Part shown: positions 17,823 through 26,831 of the stretch, in pieces
How positions within the stretch are numbered: position 1 is the stretch's first letter
Layout: each line of letters opens with the position of its first letter
NCBI RefSeq assembly: GCF_002844195.1
Contig: NZ_PEND01000011.1
Span: 1-64,000, forward strand
Direction of reading: 5' to 3'
DNA from: Halegenticoccus soli
GTDB taxonomy: Archaea; Halobacteriota; Halobacteria; Halobacteriales; Haloferacaceae
DNA: 64,000 nucleotides
The notes under the pieces: model-generated
Seen by the model: only the letters and a program-made list of their open reading frames with translations
Databases searched by the model: none
What the model was told of the DNA's origin: nothing
Program-made: the position numbers and the translations under genes

Positions 17823-18912
17823 CGACGGCCGTCTCGATCGGGAGACAGCGGGCGGCCGTCCCGATCGAGAGTCCGAGGAGGGTGGTCTCGACCGAGAACC
17901 CGAGGGCGACTGCTTCGACCGAGAGAGGGAACTCCGCGCCGGAGTCATCGGCGTCGGGAGCATGGGACAGAACCACGCCCGGGTGTACCGTGATCTCCCG
18001 GGCGTGACGCTCGAAGGCGTCTACGACGCCGACATGGAGCGGGCCGAGGAGGTCGCCGCGGAGTACCACACCGAGGCGCTCAAACTCGGCGACTTGCTCG
18101 ATCGGATCGACCTCGTCTCGATCGCGGTCCCGACCCAGTACCACTACGACGCCGCGCGCGAGTGCATCGACGCCGGCGTGCACGTGCTCGTCGAGAAACC
18201 GTTCGTCGACGATCCCGAGGACGGCCGACAGCTCGTCGAGTTCGCCCGCGAGCGCGGCGTGGTCCTCCAGGTCGGACACATCGAGCGGTTCAACCCGGCC
18301 GTGCTCACGCTCATGGACCTCGTCGACGACCTCGATATCATCGCCATCACCGCCGAGCGGCTCGGCCCGCCGCTCGACCGGGAGATCGACGACAGCGTCG
18401 TGCTGGACCTGATGATCCACGACGTCGATGTCGTGCTCTCGATCGTCGGCGACAAGGTGACGGACGCGAACGCCGTCGGGACGCGCGACGGCAACTACGC
18501 CGCCGCGAACCTCCGCTTCGGAAACGGCGTCGTCGCCGAACTCACCGCCAGTCGGGTGACCCAGGAGAAGGTCCGAAAGCTCACGATCTCGGCGGCCGAC
18601 TCGCGCGTGAAGGTGGACTACATCGACCAGACCATCGAGATCCACCGCCGGTCCGTCCCCGAGTACGTCCGGGACAACGGCGACGTCCGCTACCGCCACG
18701 AGAGCGTCGTCGAACAGCTCACGGTCGATCGGGGGGAACCGCTCAAAAAGGAGCTGACCTCGTTCGTCGAGGCCGTCCGAACCGGCTCCGAGCCGGCCGT
18801 CACCGGCGAGGACGGCCTGCGCGCGCTCGAACTGACCCACCGACTCGACGAACTCGCGCTCCCGACCGATCCCGACCCGGACGAAAACCGCCCGCCGCTC
18901 GTCCGGGACTGA
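17815..18912 (+). CDS. Gfo/Idh/MocA oxidoreductase (WbpB-like)
   Basis: This 365-residue NAD-dependent oxidoreductase has a Rossmann motif V-I-G-V-G-S-M-G-Q-N-H-A, the family V-E-K-P-F motif with the catalytic lysine, and the H-D-V-D-V stretch in the C-terminal domain. Before the Rossmann fold there is an odd 40-residue acidic leader made of four imperfect D-R-E-x units, absent in bacterial relatives. It overlaps the preceding aminotransferase by eight bases, so they form one operon. The likely reaction is oxidation of C3 of UDP-GlcNAcA ahead of transamination, inferred from the pathway set. Confidence 0.85.
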   Translation: MSDDGRLDRETAGGRPDRESEEGGLDREPEGDCFDRERELRAGVIGVGSMGQNHARVYRDLPGVTLEGVYDADMERAEEVAAEYHTEALKLGDLLDRIDLVSIAVPTQYHYDAARECIDAGVHVLVEKPFVDDPEDGRQLVEFARERGVVLQVGHIERFNPAVLTLMDLVDDLDIIAITAERLGPPLDREIDDSVVLDLMIHDVDVVLSIVGDKVTDANAVGTRDGNYAAANLRFGNGVVAELTASRVTQEKVRKLTISAADSRVKVDYIDQTIEIHRRSVPEYVRDNGDVRYRHESVVEQLTVDRGEPLKKELTSFVEAVRTGSEPAVTGEDGLRALELTHRLDELALPTDPDPDENRPPLVRD

Positions 18913-19141
18913 GCCGCGGGGGAGTTTCCCCTATTCATATTGTGATATTTCATCTTTTTATATTGTGATATTATGGAATCGACTACCTCGCTGCGATTGC
19001 AACCGTGAAGAGCCTGTTGTGAATTAGAATCAAACCGGAGATCGGTCGTGAGAAACGCCTCTGTGCCTCCAATGCGACCCCCGAACGAGGAGTGGCGAAA
19101 TACCACCATTCGAAACCGCCGCTAAAACCCTCCTAAGCCCG
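18913..19141. other. Intergenic region with AT-rich direct repeats
   Basis: This gap separates the oxidoreductase from the next promoter. It holds the paired AT-rich repeat described separately and, on the minus strand, a 139-codon open frame that runs into the coding sequence of the oxidoreductase; I take that frame as non-coding. Confidence 0.3.
18937..18972. repeat. 13-bp direct repeat, two copies 23 bp apart
   Basis: ATATTGTGATATT occurs at 18937-18949 and again at 18960-18972, so the copies are phased by about two helical turns in an AT-rich patch within GC-rich DNA. It lies 25 bases after the oxidoreductase stop and 170 bases before the next promoter. It could be a regulator binding site or the flank of an old insertion. 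Confidence 0.5.
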
Positions 19142-19166
19142 TTTACCACGCCTATAATAAAGCCGC
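19142..19166 (+). promoter_or_regulatory. Promoter of the shared TTA/ATAATAA class
   Basis: The site reads TTTACCACGCCT then ATAATAAAGC, with TTA 11 bases before ATAATAA. A CCTAAGC box precedes it at 19132-19138. It would start the message for the small membrane protein, the acetyltransferase and the two dehydrogenases. Confidence 0.55.
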
Positions 19167-19218
19167 TTCCTCCACACTGATTGGGCTGAGAACCGCGTAT
19201 GAACGCAGTGATCCAGCC

Positions 19219-19434
19219 ATGAACGGAAAAACGAAACTTCTCGTCGCGGTCGGTCTTCTGGCGGTGGCGCTGACGGCGATCGGGTTCGTCGTCAGCCGAC
19301 GCGACTGGGCGGCGGACGACGCCGACGGCAGAGACGCCGCCGCCGACGGGGACGACTCCGACGGCGGCGAGGAGACGACGGACGGTTCCGAGGACAGCGC
19401 GGGAACGAGGGTCGCGGAGGGCGCGGAGGCGTAG
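19219..19434 (+). CDS. Small single-span membrane protein
   Basis: This 71-residue protein has one N-terminal hydrophobic segment (residues 7-25, L-L-V-A-V-G-L-L-A-V-A-L-T-A-I-G) followed by an extremely acidic D/E/G/S tail. No family is recognised. It ends four bases before the acetyltransferase start, so it belongs to the nucleotide-sugar operon. A seven-codon frame (19199-19222) overlaps its ATG as ATGA. It may anchor or regulate the enzymes, but nothing shows this. Confidence 0.6.
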   Translation: MNGKTKLLVAVGLLAVALTAIGFVVSRRDWAADDADGRDAAADGDDSDGGEETTDGSEDSAGTRVAEGAEA

Positions 19435-19437
19435 GCG

Positions 19438-20022
19438 ATGGGCTGGTACCACGCGGGCACCGACTGCCAGATAGACGACGGCGCGACCGTCGGGTACCTC
19501 CACCGCGAGGACGTGTCGCCGGCGGAGCTGGGCGACAGAGCGCGGGTCCGGCAGGGGACGATCATCTACGCCGACGTGCGGATCGGCGACGACTTCGTCA
19601 CCGGACACAACGCCCTGATCCGGGAGGACACGACGATCGGCGACGGCGTCGTCGTCGGGACGGACGCCGTCATCGACGGCACGACGACCGTCGGGTCGCA
19701 CGTGAGCATGCAGACCGGCGTGTACGTGCCGACGCACACGACGATCGGCAGCAACGTCTTCCTCGGCCCGCGGGCGACGCTCACGAACGACCCGTACCCG
19801 GTCCGCCGCGACGTCGAGATGCGGGGGCCGACCATCGAGGACGGCGTCTCGATCGGCGCGAACGCGACGATCCTGCCGGGCGTGACGGTGGGCGAGGGCG
19901 CGTTCGTCGCCGCGGGGGCGGTCGTGACGAAGGACGTCCCCCCGAACGCGCTCGCGGTCGGCGCGCCGGCCCGGCACGAACCGCTTCCGGACGAACTCGA
20001 CGCGGAGAACACGCTCGCATGA
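19438..20022 (+). CDS. Left-handed beta-helix N-acetyltransferase (WbpD-like)
   Basis: This 194-residue protein is built almost entirely of hexapeptide repeats ([IV]-G-x-x-x-x) forming a left-handed beta-helix, the fold of trimeric acetyl-CoA-dependent acyltransferases. The L-T-N-D-P-Y-P segment and the stretch S-M-Q-T-G-V-Y-V-P resemble WbpD, which acetylates the 3-amino group of UDP-GlcNAc(3NH2)A. The neighbouring aminotransferase, oxidoreductase and dehydrogenase genes support that substrate. Its stop overlaps the next gene's ATG (ATGA). Confidence 0.85.
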   Translation: MGWYHAGTDCQIDDGATVGYLHREDVSPAELGDRARVRQGTIIYADVRIGDDFVTGHNALIREDTTIGDGVVVGTDAVIDGTTTVGSHVSMQTGVYVPTHTTIGSNVFLGPRATLTNDPYPVRRDVEMRGPTIEDGVSIGANATILPGVTVGEGAFVAAGAVVTKDVPPNALAVGAPARHEPLPDELDAENTLA

Positions 20023-21416
20023 GCGAGGCACGAATCCACGAAACGACGGCACTGTACGGCAACGACGCCCCGGCGGACGAACAGCGCCGCGCGCTGACGA
20101 GCGGCGAGGTGCCGGTCGCGGTGTACGGCCTCGGCAAGATGGGCCTGCCGCTCGCGGCCGTCTACGCCGACGTGACCCGGAACGTGATCGGCGCGGACGT
20201 CGACGAGTCGGTCGTCGAATCGGTCAGCGCCGGGCGGAGCCATATCGCCGGCGAACCGGGGCTCGACGACCTCGTCGGCGACCTCGTCGACGCGGGCGCG
20301 CTCCGGGCGACGAGCGACACAGTCGCGGCCGCCCGCGACGCGCGGATCCACGTCGCGATCGTCCCGACGCTGATCGACGCGGACGGGTCGCCGGATCTGT
20401 CGGTGATCGAGTCCGTGATGTCGGACGTCGCCGCCGGGCTCGAAGCCGGCGATCTCGTCGTCGCGGAGTCGACGCTCCCGCCGCGGAGCTGCGTCGACCG
20501 GCTGCTCCCGCTTTTGGAGCGCGAGTCGGGGCTCGAACTCGGCGAGTTCGGGCTGGCGTTCTGCCCCGAGCGCACGTCGAGCGGCCGCGCCCTCGAAGAC
20601 ATCCGCGGCGCCTACCCGAAGATCGTCGGCGGGGCGGACGAGGAGAGCGCGCGCGTCGCGACACTCGTCTACGAGCAGATCAACGAGAACAAGGTCATCA
20701 CCGTCTCCGACACGACGACCGCGGAGGCGGTCAAGGTGTTCGAGGGAGTCTACCGCGACGTCAACATCGGGTTGGCGAACGAGCTGGCGAAGCACGCCGC
20801 GGAGATGGAAATCGACGTGACCGAGGCGATCGAGGCGGCGAACACCCAGCCGTTCTGCGACATTCACGCGCCCGGCGCGGGCGTCGGCGGTCACTGCATC
20901 CCCTACTACCCGCAGTTCATCATGAAAGGGTTCGAGACCGAGACGCCGATCATGTCGGCGGCCCGGGAAACCAACGAGAGGATGCCCGTGTACACCGCCG
21001 AGCACGCCATCGACGGCCTCCGGGCCGAGGGCGTCGACCCCGCAGACGCGCGGGTACTGGTGCTGGGGCTCACCTACCGACCCGGCGTCGACGAGATCCG
21101 CGCGACGCCGTCGCTGCCGCTCGTCCGCCGGCTCGTCGAGGACGGCGTCGACGTGACGGCGGTCGATCCGGTGAACACCCACGCTGAACCGTTCGAGGAG
21201 GCCGGCGCGACCCTCGCGGACCTCGACGAGCTGGACGAGACGTACGACGCGGTCGTGCTCGTGACGCCGCAGGAGGCGTTCGACGGGCTCGATCTGACCG
21301 CGTTCGGGCCGGACGGCGGGGATCGGCGGCTGGTCGTCGTGGACGGCCGCCAGGCCCTCCGAGAGCTGCGCGATCACGACGCGGTTCACTACAGGGGGAT
21401 CGGAATCAATGTCTGA
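20019..21416 (+). CDS. Nucleotide-sugar dehydrogenase (WecC-like)
   Basis: This 465-residue UDP-sugar 6-dehydrogenase has the NAD-binding motif [11 protein letters not shown] at residues 35-45 and catalytic C293 in [11 protein letters not shown]. Such enzymes oxidise C6 of a UDP-hexose or UDP-N-acetylhexosamine to the uronic acid in two NAD-dependent steps. The sequence is closer to the UDP-ManNAc type than its downstream neighbour, judged by the P-Y-Y-P-Q-F context, but the substrate is not proven. It overlaps the acetyltransferase upstream by four bases and the second dehydrogenase downstream by eight. Confidence 0.85.
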   Translation: MSEARIHETTALYGNDAPADEQRRALTSGEVPVAVYGLGKMGLPLAAVYADVTRNVIGADVDESVVESVSAGRSHIAGEPGLDDLVGDLVDAGALRATSDTVAAARDARIHVAIVPTLIDADGSPDLSVIESVMSDVAAGLEAGDLVVAESTLPPRSCVDRLLPLLERESGLELGEFGLAFCPERTSSGRALEDIRGAYPKIVGGADEESARVATLVYEQINENKVITVSDTTTAEAVKVFEGVYRDVNIGLANELAKHAAEMEIDVTEAIEAANTQPFCDIHAPGAGVGGHCIPYYPQFIMKGFETETPIMSAARETNERMPVYTAEHAIDGLRAEGVDPADARVLVLGLTYRPGVDEIRATPSLPLVRRLVEDGVDVTAVDPVNTHAEPFEEAGATLADLDELDETYDAVVLVTPQEAFDGLDLTAFGPDGGDRRLVVVDGRQALRELRDHDAVHYRGIGINV

Positions 21417-22737
21417 AGCGACCGCGAAGCGGACCGAATCGGGAGAATCGTGCGCCGAAACCGCCAGCATCTGCGTGGTGGGGCAGGGGTACGTCGGCCT
21501 GCCGCTGTCCGTCGCGTTCGCGGACGCGGGACACCGGGTCGCCGGCTACGACATCGACGAGGACAAGATCGACGCGCTGTCGAGCGGCGTCGACACGACG
21601 GGCGACCTCGGAGACGACGCCGTCGCCGAAAGCGGCGTGGACTTCACGACCGACCCGGCCGTCATCGCCGAGGCCGACTACGTCATCGTCACGGTGCCGA
21701 CGCCGGTCGACGAGATGAAGAACCCGAACCTGGCGTTCATCGAGGGCGCGGCGAGAACCGTCGGAGAGCACGTCTCGCCGGACACGACGGTGGTCCTCGA
21801 ATCGACCGTCTACCCCGGCGTCACCCGCGACGTCCTCGGCCCGATCCTCGAAGCGGAGTCCGGGCTGACTATCGGCGAGGACCTGTTCCTCGGCTACTCG
21901 CCCGAGCGCCTCGCGCCCGGCACCGACCGCACACTGCAGGAGGTCGTGAAGATCGTCAGCGGTTCGGACGACGAGGTGCTCGCGGACCTCGCGGCGCTGT
22001 ACGAGTCGATCGTCGACGCGGGCGTCTACCGCGCGCCGAACATCGAGACTGCGGAGGCCGCGAAGGTGACGGAGAACGTCCAGCGCGACATCAACATCGC
22101 GCTGATGAACGAGCTGTCGATCATCTGTGACCACCTCGACATCGACACGCACGAGGTGATCGAGGCGGCCGGGACGAAGTGGAACTTCCACAAGTACCAC
22201 CCCGGCCTGGTCGGCGGCCACTGCATCCCGGTCGACCCGCTGTACCTCGCCCACGGCGCGGAACGAGCCGGCTACCAGCCGAAGCTCATCCTGCAGAGCC
22301 GCGAGATAAACGAGTACATGCCGAAGCACGCGGCGGAGCTCGCGCTGAAGGCGCTGAACCGCCAGGGGAAGGTGCTCAGGGACTCCCGCCTGCTCGTGCT
22401 CGGTCTCGCGTACAAGCCGAACGTCGGTGACATCCGAACCTCCGAGGTGAAGGGCGTCGTCAACGCGCTCGCGGAGTACGACGTCGAGGTCGTCGGCTAC
22501 GACCCGCACGCGGACGACGACGCGATGCGCGACTACTTCGGCATCGACGTGCAGGAGGAGCTGTCGCTCTCGGGGTTCGACGGCGTCGTCCTCGCCACCC
22601 CGCACGACGAGTTCGCGGACCTCGACGTCGAGACGATGGCCGCGGCGCTGAACGAAAGTCCCGTGCTCCTCGACGTGATGAGCGCGCTGAACGAGGAGGA
22701 GGCCGCGTCCGCCGGCTTCGCCTACGAGAGCCTGTGA
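21409..22737 (+). CDS. Nucleotide-sugar dehydrogenase (WbpA/TviB-like)
   Basis: This is a second, different 442-residue UDP-sugar 6-dehydrogenase. It has the NAD motif V-V-G-Q-G-Y-V-G-L-P-L (residues 23-33), the substrate loop W-N-F-H-K-Y-H-P-G-L and catalytic C272 in V-G-G-H-C-I-P-V-D-P. The F-x-K-Y-x-P-G-L-V-G-G-H pattern is typical of UDP-GlcNAc 6-dehydrogenases such as WbpA and TviB, which make UDP-GlcNAcA. It would supply the first step for the oxidoreductase/aminotransferase/acetyltransferase route encoded upstream. Confidence 0.87.
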   Translation: MSEATAKRTESGESCAETASICVVGQGYVGLPLSVAFADAGHRVAGYDIDEDKIDALSSGVDTTGDLGDDAVAESGVDFTTDPAVIAEADYVIVTVPTPVDEMKNPNLAFIEGAARTVGEHVSPDTTVVLESTVYPGVTRDVLGPILEAESGLTIGEDLFLGYSPERLAPGTDRTLQEVVKIVSGSDDEVLADLAALYESIVDAGVYRAPNIETAEAAKVTENVQRDINIALMNELSIICDHLDIDTHEVIEAAGTKWNFHKYHPGLVGGHCIPVDPLYLAHGAERAGYQPKLILQSREINEYMPKHAAELALKALNRQGKVLRDSRLLVLGLAYKPNVGDIRTSEVKGVVNALAEYDVEVVGYDPHADDDAMRDYFGIDVQEELSLSGFDGVVLATPHDEFADLDVETMAAALNESPVLLDVMSALNEEEAASAGFAYESL

Positions 22738-22804
22738 TCCGAGAGCGCTGGACCGCGGACCCGAGCGTGCGGGAGCGCGAGAGCGCGAAACCGTGGGGGA
22801 CGAG

Positions 22805-23932
22805 ATGGACTACGTGATCACGATTCAGCACCCGGCGCACGTCCACTTCTTCAAGCACGTGATCCGGGCGCTCGAAGCGGACGGCCACGACGTGCACGTG
22901 TTCGCCAGGGACAAGGAGGTCGCCATCGACCTCCTCCGGGCGTACGACATCGACCACGAGGTGCTCGTCGGCGGCCAGGGCGGGGGCGTCGTCGGGATGG
23001 TCCGGTCGCAGCTCCTGTACGAGGCGCGGCTGCTCCGGCGGGCCCGCGCCGTCGACCCCGACGTGATGGCCGCCATCGGCGGAACGGCCGTCGCCCACGT
23101 CGCGCCGCTCGTCGGCGCGCGGAGCGTCGTCTTCACGGACACAGAGCACGCCCCGGCGAACCGCATCACGTTCCCTTTCGCGGACGAGGTGTGGACGCCG
23201 GAGTGCTACGCGGACGACGTCGGGCCGAAGCAGGTCCGCTACCCCGGCTACCACGAACTCGCGTACCTCCACCCGAACCGGTTCGAGCCCGATCCCGACG
23301 TGTTGACGGCCCGCGGCATCGATCCCGACGAGCGGTTCGTCGTGCTCCGACTGGTCTCGTGGGAGGCGTCCCACGACGTCGGGCAGGGTGGCTTCGACGA
23401 CATCCGGGACGTGGTCGAACGGCTGGAGGCGACGGGCGCGCGCGTGCTCGTCACCTCCGAGGCGCCGCTCCCCGAGGAGCTGGAGGATCGACGCGTCACC
23501 GTCGAGCCCCACCTGATCCACGACGTGCTCGCCTTCGCCGACCTGTTCGTCGGCGAGGGGGCGACGATGGCGGTCGAGAGCGCCGTGCTGGGCACGCCGG
23601 CGCTGTACGTCAACACGCTCCGGATGGGGTACACCGACGAGATCGAGGCGAAGTACGGCCTCTTGTACAACTTCCAGGGGGCGTACCGTCACGGCAACGC
23701 GCTGGACCGGGCGCTTTCGATCCTCGACGGCGAAGAGAGCGCCGACTGGGGCGCTCGGCGGAGCCGACTGCTCGCCGACAAGGGGGACACGACCGAGGTC
23801 GTCCTCGCCGCGCTCCGCGGCGACGGCCGGCCGCCGGCGCTCGAACGTCCGACGGAGGCTACCGAGCCGGAGACCGCCGAAGGGGAAGTGGCCGGAGCGG
23901 CCGAACCGGCCGCGCCCGAAAGCGACGACTGA
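22805..23932 (+). CDS. DUF354 GT-B-fold protein
   Basis: This 375-residue protein starts M-D-Y-V-I-T-I-Q-H-P-A-H-V-H-F-F and shows the DUF354 family layout: an N-terminal Rossmann half with the G-G-T-A-V-A-H segment and F-T-D-T-E-H-A, then a C-terminal half with V-G-E-G-A-T-M-A-V-E-S-A-V-L-G-T-P. The fold is shared with UDP-GlcNAc 2-epimerases and glycosyltransferases. It could be a transferase, or the 2-epimerase otherwise missing from the pathway upstream. The ATG at 22805 is preferred over a GTG four codons earlier. A low-complexity E/A tail ends the protein. Confidence 0.8.
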   Translation: MDYVITIQHPAHVHFFKHVIRALEADGHDVHVFARDKEVAIDLLRAYDIDHEVLVGGQGGGVVGMVRSQLLYEARLLRRARAVDPDVMAAIGGTAVAHVAPLVGARSVVFTDTEHAPANRITFPFADEVWTPECYADDVGPKQVRYPGYHELAYLHPNRFEPDPDVLTARGIDPDERFVVLRLVSWEASHDVGQGGFDDIRDVVERLEATGARVLVTSEAPLPEELEDRRVTVEPHLIHDVLAFADLFVGEGATMAVESAVLGTPALYVNTLRMGYTDEIEAKYGLLYNFQGAYRHGNALDRALSILDGEESADWGARRSRLLADKGDTTEVVLAALRGDGRPPALERPTEATEPETAEGEVAGAAEPAAPESDD

Positions 23933-23941
23933 GCCGGGACC

Positions 23942-24880
23942 ATGACGGGATACGACGGCGAGGGCGAAGAAAACGGCCTCCGCGTCCTCCAGCTCGCCAC
24001 GTCGCCGCGGTCGTTCTTCACCCAGCAGGTCGAGGCGCTCGAAGCGCGGGGCGTCGACTGCACGACGATCACCGTGCCGACGCCCGAGGAGGGCGGGCGC
24101 TCGCCGCGCGAGTACGCCCGCTTCTACGCCGACGTGCTGCGCGAGGGAGTGGGCTCGTACGACCTCGTCCACGCGAACTACGGGCTCGTCGGGCCGGCCG
24201 CGCTCGCCCAGCCGACGCGGCCGATCGTGCTCACCCTCTGGGGGTCCGACGTGATGGGGCCGGCGTGGCTGAAGCGGTTGAGCGCGTTCGTCGCGCGCCG
24301 CTCCGACGCGGTGATCGCGCCCTCCCGGCCGCTCGCGCGCGAACTGACCTGCCCGCACCACCTCATCCCCTTCGGCGTCGACACGGACCTGTTCCGCCCG
24401 ATCGACCGCGCGGAGGCGCGCGAGCGCGTCGGCTGGGACCCCGACGCCCGCGTCGTGCTCTTTCCGTACGACGCGGGGCGGGCGGTGAAGAACTACGACC
24501 TCGCGCGGCGGGTGGTCGACGGCGTCGGTCCGGGCGTCGAGCTCGAAACCGTCTCCGGCGTCGACTACGAGGAGATGCCGTACTACATGAACGCGAGCGA
24601 CGCGCTGCTCGTGACCTCGGTCCGCGAGAGCGGACCGATGGTCGTCCGGGAAGCGGCGGCCTGCAACGTTCCGGTCGTCTCGACGCCGGTCGGCTTCGTC
24701 CCCGACGTGCTCGCCGGGGTGGAGAACTCGGTCGTCGCCGACTCCGAGGCCGACCTCGTCGCCGGGCTGAAGGCGGTGCTCGCGTCGGACGGGCGCTCGA
24801 ACGGGCGCTCCGCCGTGGCGGGGCTCAGCGTCGACGAGATGGCCGACCGGCTACTGGCCGTCTACCGCGACGTGTGCTGA
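23942..24880 (+). CDS. GT4-family glycosyltransferase
   Basis: This 312-residue GT-B glycosyltransferase has an N-terminal stretch with H-A-N-Y-G-L-V-G-P-A-A and L-T-L-W-G-S-D-V-M-G, and a donor-binding region with E-S-G-P-M-V-V-R-E-A-A-A (E-x7-E type) and V-V-S-T-P-V-G-F. It is shorter than usual but keeps both domains. It starts nine bases after the DUF354 gene and is the last gene of this glycan operon; the following gene is an unrelated oxidoreductase. Confidence 0.82.
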   Translation: MTGYDGEGEENGLRVLQLATSPRSFFTQQVEALEARGVDCTTITVPTPEEGGRSPREYARFYADVLREGVGSYDLVHANYGLVGPAALAQPTRPIVLTLWGSDVMGPAWLKRLSAFVARRSDAVIAPSRPLARELTCPHHLIPFGVDTDLFRPIDRAEARERVGWDPDARVVLFPYDAGRAVKNYDLARRVVDGVGPGVELETVSGVDYEEMPYYMNASDALLVTSVRESGPMVVREAAACNVPVVSTPVGFVPDVLAGVENSVVADSEADLVAGLKAVLASDGRSNGRSAVAGLSVDEMADRLLAVYRDVC

Positions 24881-25031
24881 GCCGCATCGGGGCGCGTGCC
24901 GAGCCCCGGCGGGGACGGTCAGCTCGATCTGAAGCGTGGTACCTCGCGGACGGAACCCGTCCGCCTCGACGCCTCCGCTCGGTAACCGGTTGGCGAACCC
25001 TTATCACCGTGAGCGCGATACGTGGCACGTA

Positions 25032-26831
25032 ATGGCACACCGGACGCGAGACCGCGTCCTCCGGGTCGACCTCTCCGACGGGACCGTCCGGCGCGAGCGT
25101 GTCCCGCAGTCGTGGCGCCGACGGTTCGTCGGCGGGAAGGGGCTCGGTGCGCGGTACCTGTACCGGGACGTCCCCGCCGGCGCGGATCCGCTCGGGCCCG
25201 AGAATGTCCTCGGATTCATGCTCGGTCCCCTGTCGGGCTACCTCCCGGGAGAATCGCGGTACGCGGCGGTGACCAAGTCGCCGCTCACGGGGGCGTTTCT
25301 CGACTCGTACAGCGGCGGGGAGTTCCCCGACAGGCTCGCCGGAGCCCTGGCCGACTGTCTCGGGCTGCTCGTCGCGGGGCGGGCGTCTGATCCCGTCGCG
25401 ATCGAGGTCGAAAACGGGACGGCGACGGTCGAACCGGCGGACTGCTGGGGCGAAGACGCCGTCTCGACGGACGAGCGCTACCCCGACGCCGCCGTCGCGT
25501 GCGTCGGACCGGCCGGCGAGCGGACGGTGAGCTACGCGACCATCGCCTCCGACGGGGGCGACCACCACGCGGGGCGCGGCGGCGCTGGCACGGTCATGGG
25601 CGCGAAGCGGCTGAAAGCGGTCGTCGCCCGGGGAGAACCGCCGGAGGGGCTACCCCGGCTCAGGGAGGCGTACGACGAGGCGTACAGGGAACACGACACC
25701 GGGCGCTGGCAGGCGGCGGGCGCGACCATCGAGAGCGTCGACTTCGCCAACGAGGTCGGCGTGCTCCCCACGAGAGGGTGGCAGACGAGCCAGTTCGACG
25801 GGGCGTCGGACATCGGCGTCGAGGCGGCGCGGGCGGCCGCGATGGGGCGTGAGCGCGACGGCGCGGTCCCCGGCGGTTTTCGCGTCGAAACGGACGACGG
25901 CGAGAGCGTCCCCCGCGGCGCGACGCCGATGACGCTCGGGGCGGGTCTCGGAATCGACGAGTTCGACGCGGTGGCGACGTTAGGCGCGGCCTGCGACCGG
26001 CTGGGCGTCGACGTCATCGACGCCGGCAGCGCCGTGGCGTGGGCCATGCGGGCGAGCGAGGACGGGCTCGTGGAGCGCGATCTCGCGTTCGGCGACGCCG
26101 CGGGCGCGCGCGACCTCCTCGAAGAGATCGCCCACCGCCGGGGACCGCTCGGGGACGCGCTCGCGGACGGCGTCGAGGCCGCAGCGGAGCGGTTCGGCGG
26201 CGGGGATCGAATCCCGACGGTCAAGTCGATGGCGCTCCCGGCGTACGATCCCCGGGGAGCGGTAGCGATGGCGCTCGCGTACGCGACGAGCGACCGCGGC
26301 GGCTGCCACCGTCGCGCTCGACCGATAGAGCGGGAGGTGTTCGCGGCCGACTCGTGGGACGCCGACGATCGCGTGACCGCGGTCGTCGACGCGCAGGACG
26401 CGCGATCCGTGCTGTGGAGCCTCGTCGTGGACGACTTCGCGGGCGAGACGCTCCGCGAGGACCTCGGAGCGGAGTGGCTGTCGGCGGTCGGTCTGTCGTA
26501 CGATCCCGACGACCTGCGGACGGCCGGCGAACGGATCTGGACGCTCGTGCGCCTGTTCAACGCGCGCGAGGGGTTCGCGCGCGACGACGACAGGCTTCCC
26601 CAGTTGCTGCGGGAACCGCTCGCCGACGGACCCGCCGCGGGGCGCGCCCTCGATCCGGACGGCTTCGAGAGACTGCTCGACGCGTACTACGCGGCCCGGG
26701 GGTGGAGTCCCGACGGTGTCCCCGCGAGGCGGACGGTCGAACGACTCGGCCTCGACGGCGTCGTCGACGCCGACACGCCGGTCGCGGACACCGTGGCCGT
26801 CGATCCGACGGAGGTGGCGTCCGGTGACTGA
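25032..26831 (+). CDS. Aldehyde:ferredoxin oxidoreductase homologue lacking Fe-S cysteines
   Basis: This 599-residue protein has the AOR N-terminal fold (F-V-G-G-K-G-L-G-A-R-Y-L-Y, G-P-E-N-V-L-G-F-M-L-G-P-L-S-G, T-K-S-P-L-T-G-A-F-L-D-S-Y-S-G-G), which binds the tungstopterin in this family. The C-terminal AOR domains are also present (N-E-V-G-V-L-P-T-R, L-G-I-D-E-F-D, R-L-F-N-A-R-E-G-F). The C-x2-C-x3-C motif and the late fourth cysteine that hold the [4Fe-4S] cluster are absent; those places read A-V-P-G-G-F and S-L-V-V-D-D-F. It may use another electron route or do a non-redox job. The ATG at 25032 gives the family start. Its stop overlaps the next gene. Confidence 0.8.
   Translation: MAHRTRDRVLRVDLSDGTVRRERVPQSWRRRFVGGKGLGARYLYRDVPAGADPLGPENVLGFMLGPLSGYLPGESRYAAVTKSPLTGAFLDSYSGGEFPDRLAGALADCLGLLVAGRASDPVAIEVENGTATVEPADCWGEDAVSTDERYPDAAVACVGPAGERTVSYATIASDGGDHHAGRGGAGTVMGAKRLKAVVARGEPPEGLPRLREAYDEAYREHDTGRWQAAGATIESVDFANEVGVLPTRGWQTSQFDGASDIGVEAARAAAMGRERDGAVPGGFRVETDDGESVPRGATPMTLGAGLGIDEFDAVATLGAACDRLGVDVIDAGSAVAWAMRASEDGLVERDLAFGDAAGARDLLEEIAHRRGPLGDALADGVEAAAERFGGGDRIPTVKSMALPAYDPRGAVAMALAYATSDRGGCHRRARPIEREVFAADSWDADDRVTAVVDAQDARSVLWSLVVDDFAGETLREDLGAEWLSAVGLSYDPDDLRTAGERIWTLVRLFNAREGFARDDDRLPQLLREPLADGPAAGRALDPDGFERLLDAYYAARGWSPDGVPARRTVERLGLDGVVDADTPVADTVAVDPTEVASGD

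Noticed and set aside
18690-19109. Minus-strand frame spanning the end of the Gfo/Idh gene and the intergenic region
   Set aside because: Overlaps the oxidoreductase and the AT-rich repeats, with no recognised domain.
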